Below, one piece after another: positions 36,717 to 46,671 of a stretch of DNA of 64,000 bases. A model generated the notes under the pieces. The model had not been told where the DNA came from and ran no database searches. It was given only the letters and a program-made list of their open reading frames with translations. Origin of the DNA: Fagopyrum homotropicum (Eukaryota > Streptophyta > Magnoliopsida > Caryophyllales > Polygonaceae); the NCBI GenBank assembly GCA_033239125.1, contig BSWB01000004.1, positions 142,794,926 to 142,858,925 of the forward strand, in the 5' to 3' direction. The number at the start of each line of letters is the position of its first letter. Within the stretch, counting starts at the first letter, position 1. Position numbers and translations under genes: made by a program.

Positions 36717-39389
36717 TCAAACCCCAGCTTTTCGTCCTAGCCTCTCTCTCAGCATCTTCACTCCCATGTACCTGCACATTCGGAATAAAAGACCGTCAAA
36801 ACACGAGAATCATATACTTGTTTGAGAGCTTTTGCGTTTTGTTCCTTGTTTCAGTCTTTACCTTCCCAACATCAAGACAGTAGCTTGTGGGTTTGTTCCA
36901 GGAGATTCAGTAAACGTCGATCCGTCTATAACACGAAGCCTATCAATCCCAAGTACCCGATAATCGCTGTCCACCACCCTGCCAATCTGGCATCCTCCAT
37001 GGTAATGCCAGATGGTGACGACAGTGTCCCTGCAGAACTGCTCAAGGCAGCCTGTGTCATTAGTGTGTTTTGGGATTAGGTTAACATTGGCCTGAACGCT
37101 CATGTTGAGAATCCTTTCAAGTGTTTCCTTATTGGATTGTGCGAAGTTGGTGAAATGCTTTGACTTGACAACCTTTTCAATGATCCTAATCCCCTCAACG
37201 CAGCGCTTGAGATCTTGTGGGTGGCTGAAGTAGTTGAAGGTGACAGAAGGGTTCTCATCGACATTCAGGTTGTTGAGCTTTAGTTCGCCTTTTGATTTTG
37301 GTTTTGCTATCTTTTCGAGTATGAATCCACCCATGAAAGCCTCATAGGGTATATCCTTCTTCCTCTCCTTGTACGCCTGAATCGCCTCCTTTGTCCTTTG
37401 CTTAGGAGGGATTGTTGTGAGCTGCCCAATCTGCATGAGAATAAGTTTATATTAAGAAAAAACGAATTCTCAAACCAACCAAGAACCCGAGCTTTGAGAG
37501 TGTTGACCTCAGCAGAGGCAATTCCATGGTGACACTGGATGCTATCAGACGACTGTCCAAAGCCACTGCTAGCTTCAACATAAAGGCCTTTCTTCGTTAT
37601 TCCGACGGTTTGAATTAGTGACTGCGTAACCTGCTTATTTGTGGGGATAAACACACAATTAAGAGGGTTATCTGACATTCCTTTGCCAACAGATTCATTA
37701 TCAAGAACTACTGAGATGTTCAACTTTTGGAGGTCAGATTTTGGTCCAATCCCACTCAGTAAGAGCATCTGAGGGCTCCCGATTGCTCCACACGAAACAA
37801 TGATCTCACTCCCTTGCCTCTTTGACAAATATGCTCGGTGTTCATCACCATTTTCATCTTTGAATATCACTCCGACTGCTTTAGGCTTTTCTCCTGTGAT
37901 ATGGATAAAACAATTTACTCAAGTCATACAAAGAGTATATTCAGAACGTTGTATGGTGTAACATACCTCTCATGTCGAAGACAATCTTCTGGACCTTGGC
38001 ATAGACTAGGACATGGAGGTTATTAGGGTTTCCGGATAACAGAAGCTCAGCTGCAGTGCGTCTGCGACCATCTTCTTCAAAAATGGTGCCTCCAACTTTG
38101 GTACCATACCTGTGATCAAATGTAAATCCATTGTCAGGCGAGATCCCCACCTCAAGGAGGCCATCCCTGACGGCTCTTTGCCAGGGGGCAAGCATTGGTC
38201 GCTTCACTATCTGCTGCTCTATCCATGGGTACGACTCGTTCACTAGTCTCGGATCCCAACCTGCTCTTCTTACATAGCTGAAACTCCAGAAACAAGAACA
38301 ATTCAGATTTCATCAAGCTGAAGCTCTTTGTTAGGGATGAATAATTAAGCATTAGTTTTGCATTACTGATTTTTTTTGTAGATTCAAAGAAGGAAAGCTC
38401 ATAAATTATGAATCTGAATCGGCGAGGGAAAAGTTTTTCTATGATTTATTGATAGGGTTTGTATATGAGTCAAGCTACTCGAGCTCGGGTCGATTCTAAA
38501 CGAACTGAACATGAGCATATAAAAGCTCGGGTCGAATAACCCTCTCATTTGATGCCCAACCGTCCACAAGCAATTTTGGGGACAATGAAATTAATTTAAG
38601 ACCATAGGATTAGGATCACGCAATTTCCCTGTACCTACTTCACATGAAGCTTGTGGTTGTGGGGTATACAATATTATATTATTTAACCCTCGTTCCAAAC
38701 ACTCCATTTTTGGAAAATGACATTTAAAAACTAACCTTATCAGGTTGATGGCAAATGATGCAGATTTCATTATGAAGTTCATTGAACCCTAAATAGTCAA
38801 ATCTTGAAGAAAAACTTCAATACTAATAATAGAATTAAGGACAAACCTTGAGCTAGCTCTGGTGTAGAAACCAGCATTAATACAAGTGCCACCACCCAAA
38901 ACTCGAGCTCTTGAGTTAAAAACCCCATCAGTAGAAACAAACACCTGAGATGCAGATTCAGGAGATATATCTGCCAAGGAGATATGGAAGTTCTGCATAT
39001 AAGACACATTCACATTGTGGAATGGCACTCCTCCCCTCTCTAACACCAGCACCTTGTACTTTTTTGACAGCGTCGCACCCAGCGGACACCCTGCCGTACC
39101 CCCTCCTACTACTATATAATCATACCTTCCTCCTCCATTCGCATTCGTAGTTTCCCATGTACTCGCTCGTTTTATAAAACTGTACTTGAAATCTCCATCA
39201 CCTGCATAACTTGTAGTTAAGCAGTTTTAACAGGACACAAGAAGTAAAATTATGATAATGCTGTGTAGATAGAAGCAAAACTAAACCTTGGAGAAGAGTA
39301 GAGGTTACAGAGAAGGAGAGTAAGTTGAGAAACAGAAGAAGAGAAATGAAGAAGTTGAATGCTGTTGTTGTAGAGACCTCCTTCATCAT
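36717..39389 (-). CDS. HOTHEAD-like GMC-family FAD oxidoreductase
   Basis: Six exons join to 592 residues without a stop: 39389-39287, 39201-38847, 38277-37967, 37893-37508, 37430-36862, 36771-36717. Residues 1-31 are a signal peptide. The FAD-binding motif VVGGGTAGCPLG is at 65-76. The two GMC signatures are RARVLGGGTCINAGFYTRAS (exon 2) and GAIGSPQMLLLSGIG (exon 4). The C-terminal active-site block WHYHGGC places conserved histidines at about 527 and 529, followed by SPGTNPQATV. Arabidopsis HOTHEAD and its relatives act in the secretory path on long-chain fatty-acid oxidation for cutin and in organ separation; mandelonitrile lyases are a sister group. Which substrate this member uses cannot be told. 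The start has two adjacent ATG codons; the first was taken. Confidence 0.92.
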
Positions 39390-42300
39390 CCCTTAAGAGA
39401 CTGCTGTTCACAACACAAGATCTGTGTTTGAAATGTGGCTCTCTCCTGTTGGCCCTTGTTAATATATATTGGATGTAAAATAACATATTACACCTCACAA
39501 GATTATACAGTACCTACCAACTGCATTTTGGGATACTAAAGAAGGGAGATGTTTTTTTTTTCATTCTTTCTTTCTGTCTTTTTATTTTATTCAAATTTCA
39601 AGTTGAAAATGAGAGATTCTGAGGCTGGTAATGTGTAATAAATTGGTGGATAGGTAAAGTCAGTATGTACTGCATTTGATTCTTTCGTTCATTCAGATCC
39701 AGAAGGTCTCTTTTAGACTGTTAGCTACCATCATTCACCACTGAGAGTTGTGCCAACTTACATTATTATTAACTCTACGTAAGAGTGATGGGTATGGTAT
39801 CTTCTATGTTACACAGAAACGAAAACAATACAAAATGCCGTCGTTTTTGAAGTTCTTGTATAACTTCTTATGTAATTTTCAGATCTTAAATTGGATTTGT
39901 GTGTTATATAAGATGAATTTGGCTAAAGTTGTGTTTTAACGGTGGGGGTAAACATGTGAAGACTGTCATTTACAATTCAATGCAGCATTCAATGTTTACA
40001 GTTGGAGTAGCTATGCCAACTGGTGGAAGAGTGCTGACCGTTTGATTCATCTTACTTTGAGTATGTGATATTCAATCACGGTCGTCCATTATTGCTGTCT
40101 TAAGTAGCTAAATTCGGTGCATAGTATATTATTTTATCGTCTAATAAAACATCATAGCATAACATTATTGTTTGAACAGGTAGGCCGTTCATACAGATTC
40201 TTGAATCTTGACCAAGATATTATACATTGACCCATTTGCAGCAAACTACTCGAATTTAATACAGTTAAGGTTATCGCAAATTATCCAATGTTAATCCAGG
40301 AAGGGAGACAGTTGAGATCTAGAGGTCATTAACTACATCAATATTTTAACATTTTTTGTTGCAACAACACCAAAACCAGAAACAACATTCATCACTTTCA
40401 ACGAATCATTTTTTCTACATTGATTACCATAAGCATCTCCCAAATCTTCAAGTTTCTTGATTATCCTTGTAAGAAAGTAAATTTAGATAACACTTTTTTT
40501 TTTAGAACAATTCAGATAATATGAGTTCAGTATATGCACATTTTGATATCAAACTGATCTTCATACCCCGTACCTGATAACTTGATATCGATACCAAACA
40601 AGCATACCAGCATCAGCTCACTTACGGTATAAGATACAACTGTAAACAGTATATCAACCTGAAATTATTATGCAAAACTTGATTGTGTTCAGTTATAAGT
40701 TGATTGCTGACCAGAAATTTTTGACATGGACAACAAGGGAGCAAAAACACCTCAAAAAGCTCAATGGTTTCTAGTGATAGGTACCTACTGAAACAAGACA
40801 ATGGTGGGTCATGAATACTCTAAATGTTAATGCTACATCCACTCACCTCATATTCCAAGAACCCTAACATTGCCCAAGATTGATGATTTCAAGAACTTGT
40901 AACATAGAGGTCCATATTACTTGATTACTATCTGGACCTAGCTATAAGAGTAAAATAAGATTTGAGTAAATACATGAAAGGGACAGATAATGTAAACACA
41001 GGTCACCACAATGCAAACCAACTACTATCAGCAATAGCATTAAGTCATTCCAGCTAGGAAAGGAGAATTTATTTACTTGGTAGCAAAATACATTACGACC
41101 GCAGTAACAGCTCAACCAACTCTCCTGCTTCATCATACGAAACTGGAAAAGTAATAAATACCACATAAATAAATTTAACCTACTTATCAAGTGTGTACCA
41201 ATGTCAGTGTAAATGGAAGGAAGCGAACTGTGTACACGTACGGCAACCTATATAAACAACCTAATATCAACCCAAACATTAAAAGCAATCACCATTCGTA
41301 AGCTCTATGTTTTAAGCTGTGTTTTTAAGGGATTAAGGGGAAGTGCATGCCAAAGCAACTGCAACCTAGTTTCATTGTTATAGCAGGCAAAGATTACAAT
41401 AATATAAAGCTGAAATTGAACATCAGAACAATGTTCATCCGAAGTACATAAACAACAATAGCCATATTGCAAGTGAAAACAATCTTATTTCGGCAATGCG
41501 AATAATTTTCATTCACCGGTTCTTCTACCAAAACTTTCAGTCTTCACTTGAATGAAATCCTCTACTTGAATGCAGATTTTTGTTCAAGCATGTGATCCCA
41601 AGTTTAGCTTAGTCAAAATGAGGCGTAGCCCTAGTTTGTTCGCCTTTTTAATGGTATCTCCTAAACATTCAGCAACTTATTAAAGTAGCTTCAATCCACA
41701 TAAAAGTTAAGACGGTTCGGAACAAACATCCATGTGTTCTACCTCATGAGGCAAGCAGCAATATAGATGTAGTGTTTCAACATGAAAACTAAAAGATCGG
41801 TGACATTAATAGAACATATGAGCTTCTCCTAGAATCATAGCTACAAGGACCATCCAACACATTATGATGGCTTTAAAGCCAGCAACCAACACAAACAGCA
41901 CTACTGTCATTGCATCCTTATAGCCCTCGTCTGGTTATCTTCTAACCAAGATATATACTTGCCTGAATCCAGCTTTGTCAAAGTAGCTAACACTTCAGCT
42001 CTGATGTATCCCAATCAGACCATGGTGTCCGCTAATCTCATCTTCAGCATATGACAATTGAGATAGATCTTGTGCAGAAAGGCTTATATACTATAAATTT
42101 TGCAAATAAATTCTGATTCGGTCTCTTAATAGGTTTTGTTGACGATGATGATTCGGTTAGTACCTAATGTTAGTTTTAGGACAAAACCACAAAATTATCA
42201 TTCTGCAGCATCAAAATACCGTATTTTCAATCATCAAAAGCAATCACTGTGAACGGTGGCCATCAATTCAGAACGAGGATTTTTAACAGATTCATCAACT

Positions 42301-42405
42301 GTTCCTGAGGGCAAAAAAACCCCCTAGGTTTGAGCTTTTTTCATTCAAAGCAACACTACTCTCCGATACAAAACTCTGACAAGCAGTAACAATCTAATTA
42401 ATTAA
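39390..42405. other. Intergenic region, no gene seen
   Basis: Three kilobases of AT-rich DNA between the HOTHEAD-like gene and SF3B6. Open frames of 63-82 residues (for example 39748-39939 and 40942-41190) show no family resemblance. A short leader or promoter of the HOTHEAD-like gene must lie at 39390-39600. Confidence 0.5.
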
Positions 42406-42777
42406 CTACTTATCTTTAGTGGAGACGCCATACTTCTCCTGCAGCTTAGTGATCTCCTCTTCCTTTTTCTTGAGATCGACCTTCTTGTTCATCTTGTTCG
42501 GCTGGTAGTAGAGAACAATAAGGTACCTATTGGCGACGTTGAAGCCGGAGAGGTGGTCAACGGCGGTCTTGGCGTCGTAGATGTCCTCGTAGACGACGAA
42601 GGCGGTTCCACGGGTGTCCTTGTTGGTGCCAATCCTAATCTGCCTAATGGCGCCGTACTTGCCGAAGATGTCGTACATCTCCTCGCTGGTGATGTTGAAC
42701 GGAAGATTTCGTACATACAGCACCCTGTTCACCTCCGGCGGAAGCCTCGTGTTTCCCTTTCTTAGAGTAATCGACAT
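42406..42777 (-). CDS. SF3B6: Splicing factor 3B subunit 6 (SF3b14a / p14)
   Basis: An intronless frame of 123 residues, essentially the full length of the family (human protein 125). One RNA-recognition motif fills residues 18-95: RNP2 is LYVRNL (20-25) and RNP1 is RGTAFVVY (56-63). PPEVNR before it and DHLSGFNV and VLYY after it are near-invariant in SF3B6. The subunit belongs to the SF3b complex of the U2 snRNP and contacts the intron branch adenosine; Tyr21 is the conserved residue next to that base. The lysine/glutamate-rich tail (100-123) is usual. About 500 bp upstream, on the other strand, a Helitron carrying U2-snRNA-like copies begins. The lack of introns may reflect an old retrocopy or the normal state of the gene in plants. 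Confidence 0.95.
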   Translation of the reverse strand: MSITLRKGNTRLPPEVNRVLYVRNLPFNITSEEMYDIFGKYGAIRQIRIGTNKDTRGTAFVVYEDIYDAKTAVDHLSGFNVANRYLIVLYYQPNKMNKKVDLKKKEEEITKLQEKYGVSTKDK

Positions 42778-43279
42778 TCTTTGTTGCCCCGGCTAGCGAA
42801 GCTGCGAGGAGGAACCGAGTAAGGGACTCCGAAGAACCCAAATTCTAGTTTCTCTTCGGGGACAATAGTTGTCACGGTTACATCTTTTTAAAATAATGTA
42901 TATTATTTAATTAAAATACATTTCATTAACTAATTTTAAATAATACTTAATCATTTATTTTACAATGATTTATTTTTAAAAAGTTTATTTCATTATGTTT
43001 TATAGAATTTTTTACTGATAATACTTTTACTTATTTTAAATGAATATTTTCTTTTAAATTGTAAAAATAATAACATGACGTTGATACATTTATTTAATTT
43101 TATTACGGTCTTATTATTATAAATTTATATTTTTTTGTAAAAATTCTTATCACTCTTAAAATAACTCATTACTTATTAATAATATGTGTTTGATTTAAAA
43201 TATTAAAATCAAACATTATCAAATATAATGATAATAAACGACAATTTATGATAGATTAATAATGTATCTAAAAGTTTTA
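42778..43279. other. Upstream region of SF3B6
   Basis: AT-rich from about 42890. It must contain the SF3B6 leader and promoter; no specific motif stands out. Confidence 0.5.
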
Positions 43280-43605
43280 TCTATATATCCTACTAAACTA
43301 GACTACATTGATGCTGGCGTGTCATTCTCACAAATTTTGTAGGGTTAAATCTTTTTTCAATTAACTTATTAAATTATAAAATCTCTTTTATTAATTTAAA
43401 AATAAAAACAAAATTTTTGTAAAATTAACTAACAAGATCTCCTAAATATTTTAAAAATAATTTGGTTTACGTATTTCTTTTATTTTTAAGCCGTCGAAAT
43501 TTAAGTAATTTATTTATTGGGAAGATTTTTATTTTTTTTCTTAATTTATTTTTGAAGAATTATAAGCTCAATCTATTTACGTTAAAAAATTTCACAGAAT
43601 TCCCT

Positions 43606-43616
43606 ATCCCACATCG
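43606..43616 (+). promoter_or_regulatory. snRNA upstream sequence element (USE), cassette 1
   Basis: ATCCCACATCG matches the plant snRNA USE consensus RTCCCACATCG exactly. The TATA box begins 33 bases after its end. Confidence 0.8.
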
Positions 43617-43649
43617 ATTATAAGTAAGTCTGATAGGTTTGATAGCTTG

Positions 43650-43657
43650 TATAAATA
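43650..43657 (+). promoter_or_regulatory. TATA box, U2-like cassette 1
   Basis: TATAAATA. The 33-base gap from the USE is the spacing of RNA polymerase II-type plant snRNA genes (the Pol III type is about ten bases shorter). The U2-like sequence begins 34 bases downstream of its first base. Confidence 0.8.
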
Positions 43658-43683
43658 GAGGATTTGAAGATTAAACAAATCAC

Positions 43684-43770
43684 ACATTTCTTGGCCTTTT
43701 GGCTAAGTTAAGTATAATTTCTATTCATAACGGATTAATATCTGTTTTGTGGGTCACTGACCACAAAACA
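43684..43770 (+). ncRNA. U2-snRNA-like sequence, cassette 1
   Basis: The stretch aligns with the first 85-90 bases of plant U2 snRNA. Stem I is kept (TTGGCCTTTTGGCTAA), and so are GATTAATATCTG and the later stem-loop GTGGGTCACTGACCAC. The branch-site recognition motif GTAGTA is changed to an AT-rich sequence, and no clear Sm site or 3' half follows. It is therefore probably a non-functional U2 copy behind an intact-looking promoter. Whether it is transcribed cannot be seen. Confidence 0.7.
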
Positions 43771-43849
43771 CTGTTTTGGGGTCGGGGTCGTTGGCCTATT
43801 ATTTTGTGGGTCGTTTCCCTACTGTTTTGTGCGTCGCTAAGTATTTTCA

Positions 43850-44035
43850 GCGATTTTTGGCTAATTTTAAGTATAATTTTTATTCATAAATTAATATCCA
43901 TATATGGGTCGTTGAGCTATAATTTTGGTTAATAACGGATATTGAAGATTAAACAAATGATACATTTCTTGGCCTTTAACAAAGTTGAGCTATAATTTTT
44001 ATTCATAAAGGATTAATATGTGTTTTAGGGGTCTT
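43850..44035 (+). pseudogene. Two further partial U2-like segments in unit 1
   Basis: One partial copy lies at about 43850-43915 (TTTTTGGCTAATTTTAAGTATAA type start, then ATTAATATC) and one at about 43963-44035 (CATTTCTTGGCCTTT, then GGATTAATATGTG and GGGTC). Neither has its own USE. Confidence 0.6.
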
Positions 44036-44508
44036 TGACGGCTGATGTTTTGAGAACTTGAAAAGCGTTTATAATTATCTAAATTAATATTAATTTATCT
44101 GTTGTTGTATGAGATTTTGTTTAATTTATATTATAGAATTTTTTATCGTTATCTATAAAAAAAATTTTAATTTACAAATCTATATCTATATATTATATAC
44201 TAAAACAAAAAGACGGTAAAGCTGACGTGTCATTCTCACAAATTTTGTAGGGTTAAATTTATTTTAATTAACTTACTAAACCATATAATCTATTTTATTA
44301 ATAAAAAATAACACAAAATTTTGTAAAATTAACTAACAGGATCTCCTAAATATTTTAAAAATAAATTTGGTTTACGCATTTCTTTTATTTTTAAGCCGTC
44401 GAAATTTAAGTAATTTATTTGTTGGGAAGATTTTATTTTTTTCTTAATTTATTTTTGAAGAATTATAAGCTCAATCTATTAACGTTAAAAAATTTCACAG
44501 AATTCCCT

Positions 44509-44519
44509 ATCCCACATCG
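44509..44519 (+). promoter_or_regulatory. snRNA upstream sequence element, cassette 2
   Basis: ATCCCACATCG, identical to cassette 1 and to the plant consensus. Its gap to the TATA box is again 33 bases. Confidence 0.8.
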
Positions 44520-44552
44520 ATTATAAGTAAGTGTGATAGGTTTGATACCTTG

Positions 44553-44560
44553 TATAAATA
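44553..44560 (+). promoter_or_regulatory. TATA box, U2-like cassette 2
   Basis: TATAAATA, 33 bases downstream of the USE and about 34 upstream of the U2-like start. Confidence 0.8.
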
Positions 44561-44587
44561 GAGGATTTTGAAGATTAAACAAATCAC

Positions 44588-44675
44588 ACATTTCTTGGCC
44601 TTTTGGCTAAGTTAAATATAATTTTTATTCATAACGGATTAATATCTGTTTTGTGAGTCACTGACCTGCTGTTTT
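44588..44675 (+). ncRNA. U2-snRNA-like sequence, cassette 2
   Basis: CATTTCTTGGCC and TTTTGGCTAAG followed by ACGGATTAATATCTG and a GTGAGTCACTGAC stem remnant. It has the same altered branch-recognition region as cassette 1. After it the element GCTGTTTTGTGGGT is repeated three to four times, as if the stem-loop part had been amplified. Confidence 0.65.
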
Positions 44676-44764
44676 GTGAGTCACTGACCTGCTGTTTTGT
44701 GGGTTGTTTGCATACTGTTTTGTGGGTCGTTGGCCTACTGTTTTGTGGGTCGCTAAGTATTTTC

Positions 44765-44835
44765 AGCGATTTTTGGCTAATTTTAAGTATAATTTTTATT
44801 CATAAATTAATATCCGTATATGGGTCGTTGACCTA
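44765..44835 (+). pseudogene. Partial U2-like segment in unit 2
   Basis: Counterpart of 43850-43915: TTTTTGGCTAATTTTAAGTA followed by AAATTAATATCCG and TGGGTCGTTGACC. Confidence 0.55.
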
Positions 44836-44902
44836 CTAAAAGTGGTAGTTTGAGAACTTATATAAATAGAGTTTAATAACGGATATTGAAGATCAAACAA
44901 AT

Positions 44903-45750
44903 GATACATTTTTTGGCCTTTTAGCTAAGTTGGGAAGTGTTCAAGTAAGGCCCATTATTCCGGTAAGGCCGTGCGGCCGTCTGTACGGCCGACACGTGTC
45001 CCGGAAAATTTTTTATTTTTTATTTTTTTTTTTCTGAACGAGTTTTTTTTTTAAAAAAAAAACGAGTAAAAGTAATAGTTCAAAACTTATTATGGAATAG
45101 TTCATAACTTATAAAAGGATAGTTCATAAATTATAATAGAATAGTTCATAGTGTAAAATTTATAAAGGATTGAAAGTAATAGTTCAAAACTTATTAAGTA
45201 ATAGTTCATAACTTCTAAGAGGATAGTTCATGAATTATAATAGAATAGTTCATAGTGCAAAATTTATAAAGGAGTGAAAGTAATAGTTCAAAACTTATTA
45301 TGGGATAGTTCATGAATTATAATAGAATAGTTCATGAATTATAATAGAATAGTTTAAAGTGCAAAAATTTATAAAGGAGTGAAAGTAATAGTTCAAAACT
45401 TATTATGGGATAGTTCATGAATTATAATAGAATAGTTCATGGATTATATTAAAAAGTAATAGTTCATGGATTATATGAGAATAGTTCAAAGTTTATAGGA
45501 TAATAGTGCATAAATTATAACATGGTAGTTCAAATAAATTTTCATTAGTTTCCGGAAAAAAAAAATCGTTTCAGAAAAGAGAAAAAAAAAAAATAAAAAT
45601 CGGGACACGTGTCGCCCTTACGTACGGCCGTACGACCGTACCGCAATAAAAGGGCCGTACCTGAACATTTACCTAGCTAAGTTGAGCTATAGTTTTTATA
45701 CATAACGGATTAATATATTTTTATGGGTATTTGACCTACTTTTTTTATGG
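44903..45750 (+). pseudogene. U2-like segment split by a MITE
   Basis: The left part (44903-44932) reads GATACATTTTTTGGCC then TTTTAGCTAAGTTG. The right part (45674-45750) resumes with TAGCTAAGTTGAGCTATAG and GGATTAATATATTTTTATGGG. Removing the insertion and one copy of the 11-bp duplication restores a continuous U2-like stretch. Confidence 0.7.
44933..45673. mobile_element. 741-bp Mutator-like MITE with internal TAGTTCA repeats
   Basis: The ends are inverted repeats of about 70 bp: GGAAGTGTTCAAGTAAGGCCC at the left and, reversed, GGTAAATGTTCAGGTACGGCCC at the right, both continuing to GACACGTGTCCCG. The flanks are an exact 11-bp duplication, TAGCTAAGTTG (44922-44932 and 45674-45684). Nine to eleven bases is the usual target duplication of Mutator-like elements. 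The interior is an array of related units, ATAGTTCATGAATTATAATA and GTAATAGTTCAAAACTTAT. No protein is encoded. A second member is at 60912-61455. Confidence 0.75.
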
Positions 45751-46565
45751 ATCGTTTACTTACTGTTTTCAGCGAATTTGTTATCTCGCGTCCATTATCA
45801 AGTAAGGCTGATACTTTGAGAACTTGAAAAGCGTTTATAATTATCTAAATTAATACTAATTTATCCGTTATTGTATGAGATTTTGTTTAATTTTATATTA
45901 TAGAATTTGTTATTGTCATCTATAAATTGTTTTTAATTTACAAATTTTTAGATTCTGATTTTTTAAATATAAATGATTTATTAAAAATGTATGTTTTTTA
46001 AATAAAAATATTACTCTACGGGTATTCTTTTTTATCTAAGTATTGTTGTCCTATTATGTTTTTTAATCATAAAATACGGGTATTCTTTTTATATTACGTC
46101 GGTCGTTACAAGAATAAAGTTCCAGATTTTTAATTTCGTTCATCCAATAATTTATTTTTGCTTCTGTTTGTATTTTTAAACTTTATTTCAACTTTTTGTG
46201 TATTTACTTTAAAAAAAAATTTCAATTTTTATTTTATTATTTATCACACATTTCGTTTCAAATTCTTTTTTTTTTTACAAAATTATATTTCGGGTTCCAT
46301 TTAGATAATTACAATATATTAAAGTAATTTAGTTATAAGTCTATAACGGAGTTGTGCATTGTAATTTTTTTTAAAAAAATTGTGCATTGTATAAGGATTA
46401 AATTTATGAAGTGTAGAATAATGAGAAGTTCTTTATTTGTGACAATTTTTTCGTTTTGAGAATAATCAAATCCGAATCACTATTATAAAATTTCATAAAT
46501 ATATTCTAAAGTTCGTACAACTAATATTATAAAGATACTCGCACAAGGTGCGAGCTATACACTAG

Positions 46566-46671
46566 TTAAAGGTGATAATAATAATAATAATAATAATTAA
46601 AAGACAACTAAAATAAATAAATCACCCAAAACACTCTAAACTGATAATATTTATCCTAGTACAATTAATAA
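46566..46671. other. Short spacer between two Helitrons of opposite orientation
   Basis: AT-rich with an ATA/ATT microsatellite (46571-46597). Confidence 0.6.

Larger units (their letters stand above)
43280..46565 (+). mobile_element. Helitron carrying U2-snRNA-like cassettes, 5' part tandemly doubled
   Basis: The 3' end is a perfect hairpin CTCGCAC-AAG-GTGCGAG (46538-46554), then CTATACA, then CTAG (46562-46565) followed by T. A 5' end of the type A|TCTATATAT..ACTAAAAC is at 44185 and an older copy at 43280; both continue with GTGTCATTCTCACAAATTTT. Unit 1 (43280-44180) is thus a duplicate of the 5' part of unit 2 (44185 to about 45950). Each unit contains a full plant snRNA promoter and several U2-like segments. 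A MITE (44933-45673) interrupts unit 2. No transposase is encoded, so it is non-autonomous. Confidence 0.65.

Noticed and set aside
37318..37508. Continuation of the HOTHEAD-like exon 4 frame past the donor at 37508
   Set aside because: The frame runs into intron sequence; the splice to 37430 restores the conserved GMC sequence.
42489..42841. Several open frames on both strands over SF3B6
   Set aside because: They overlap the conserved SF3B6 frame and have no domain.
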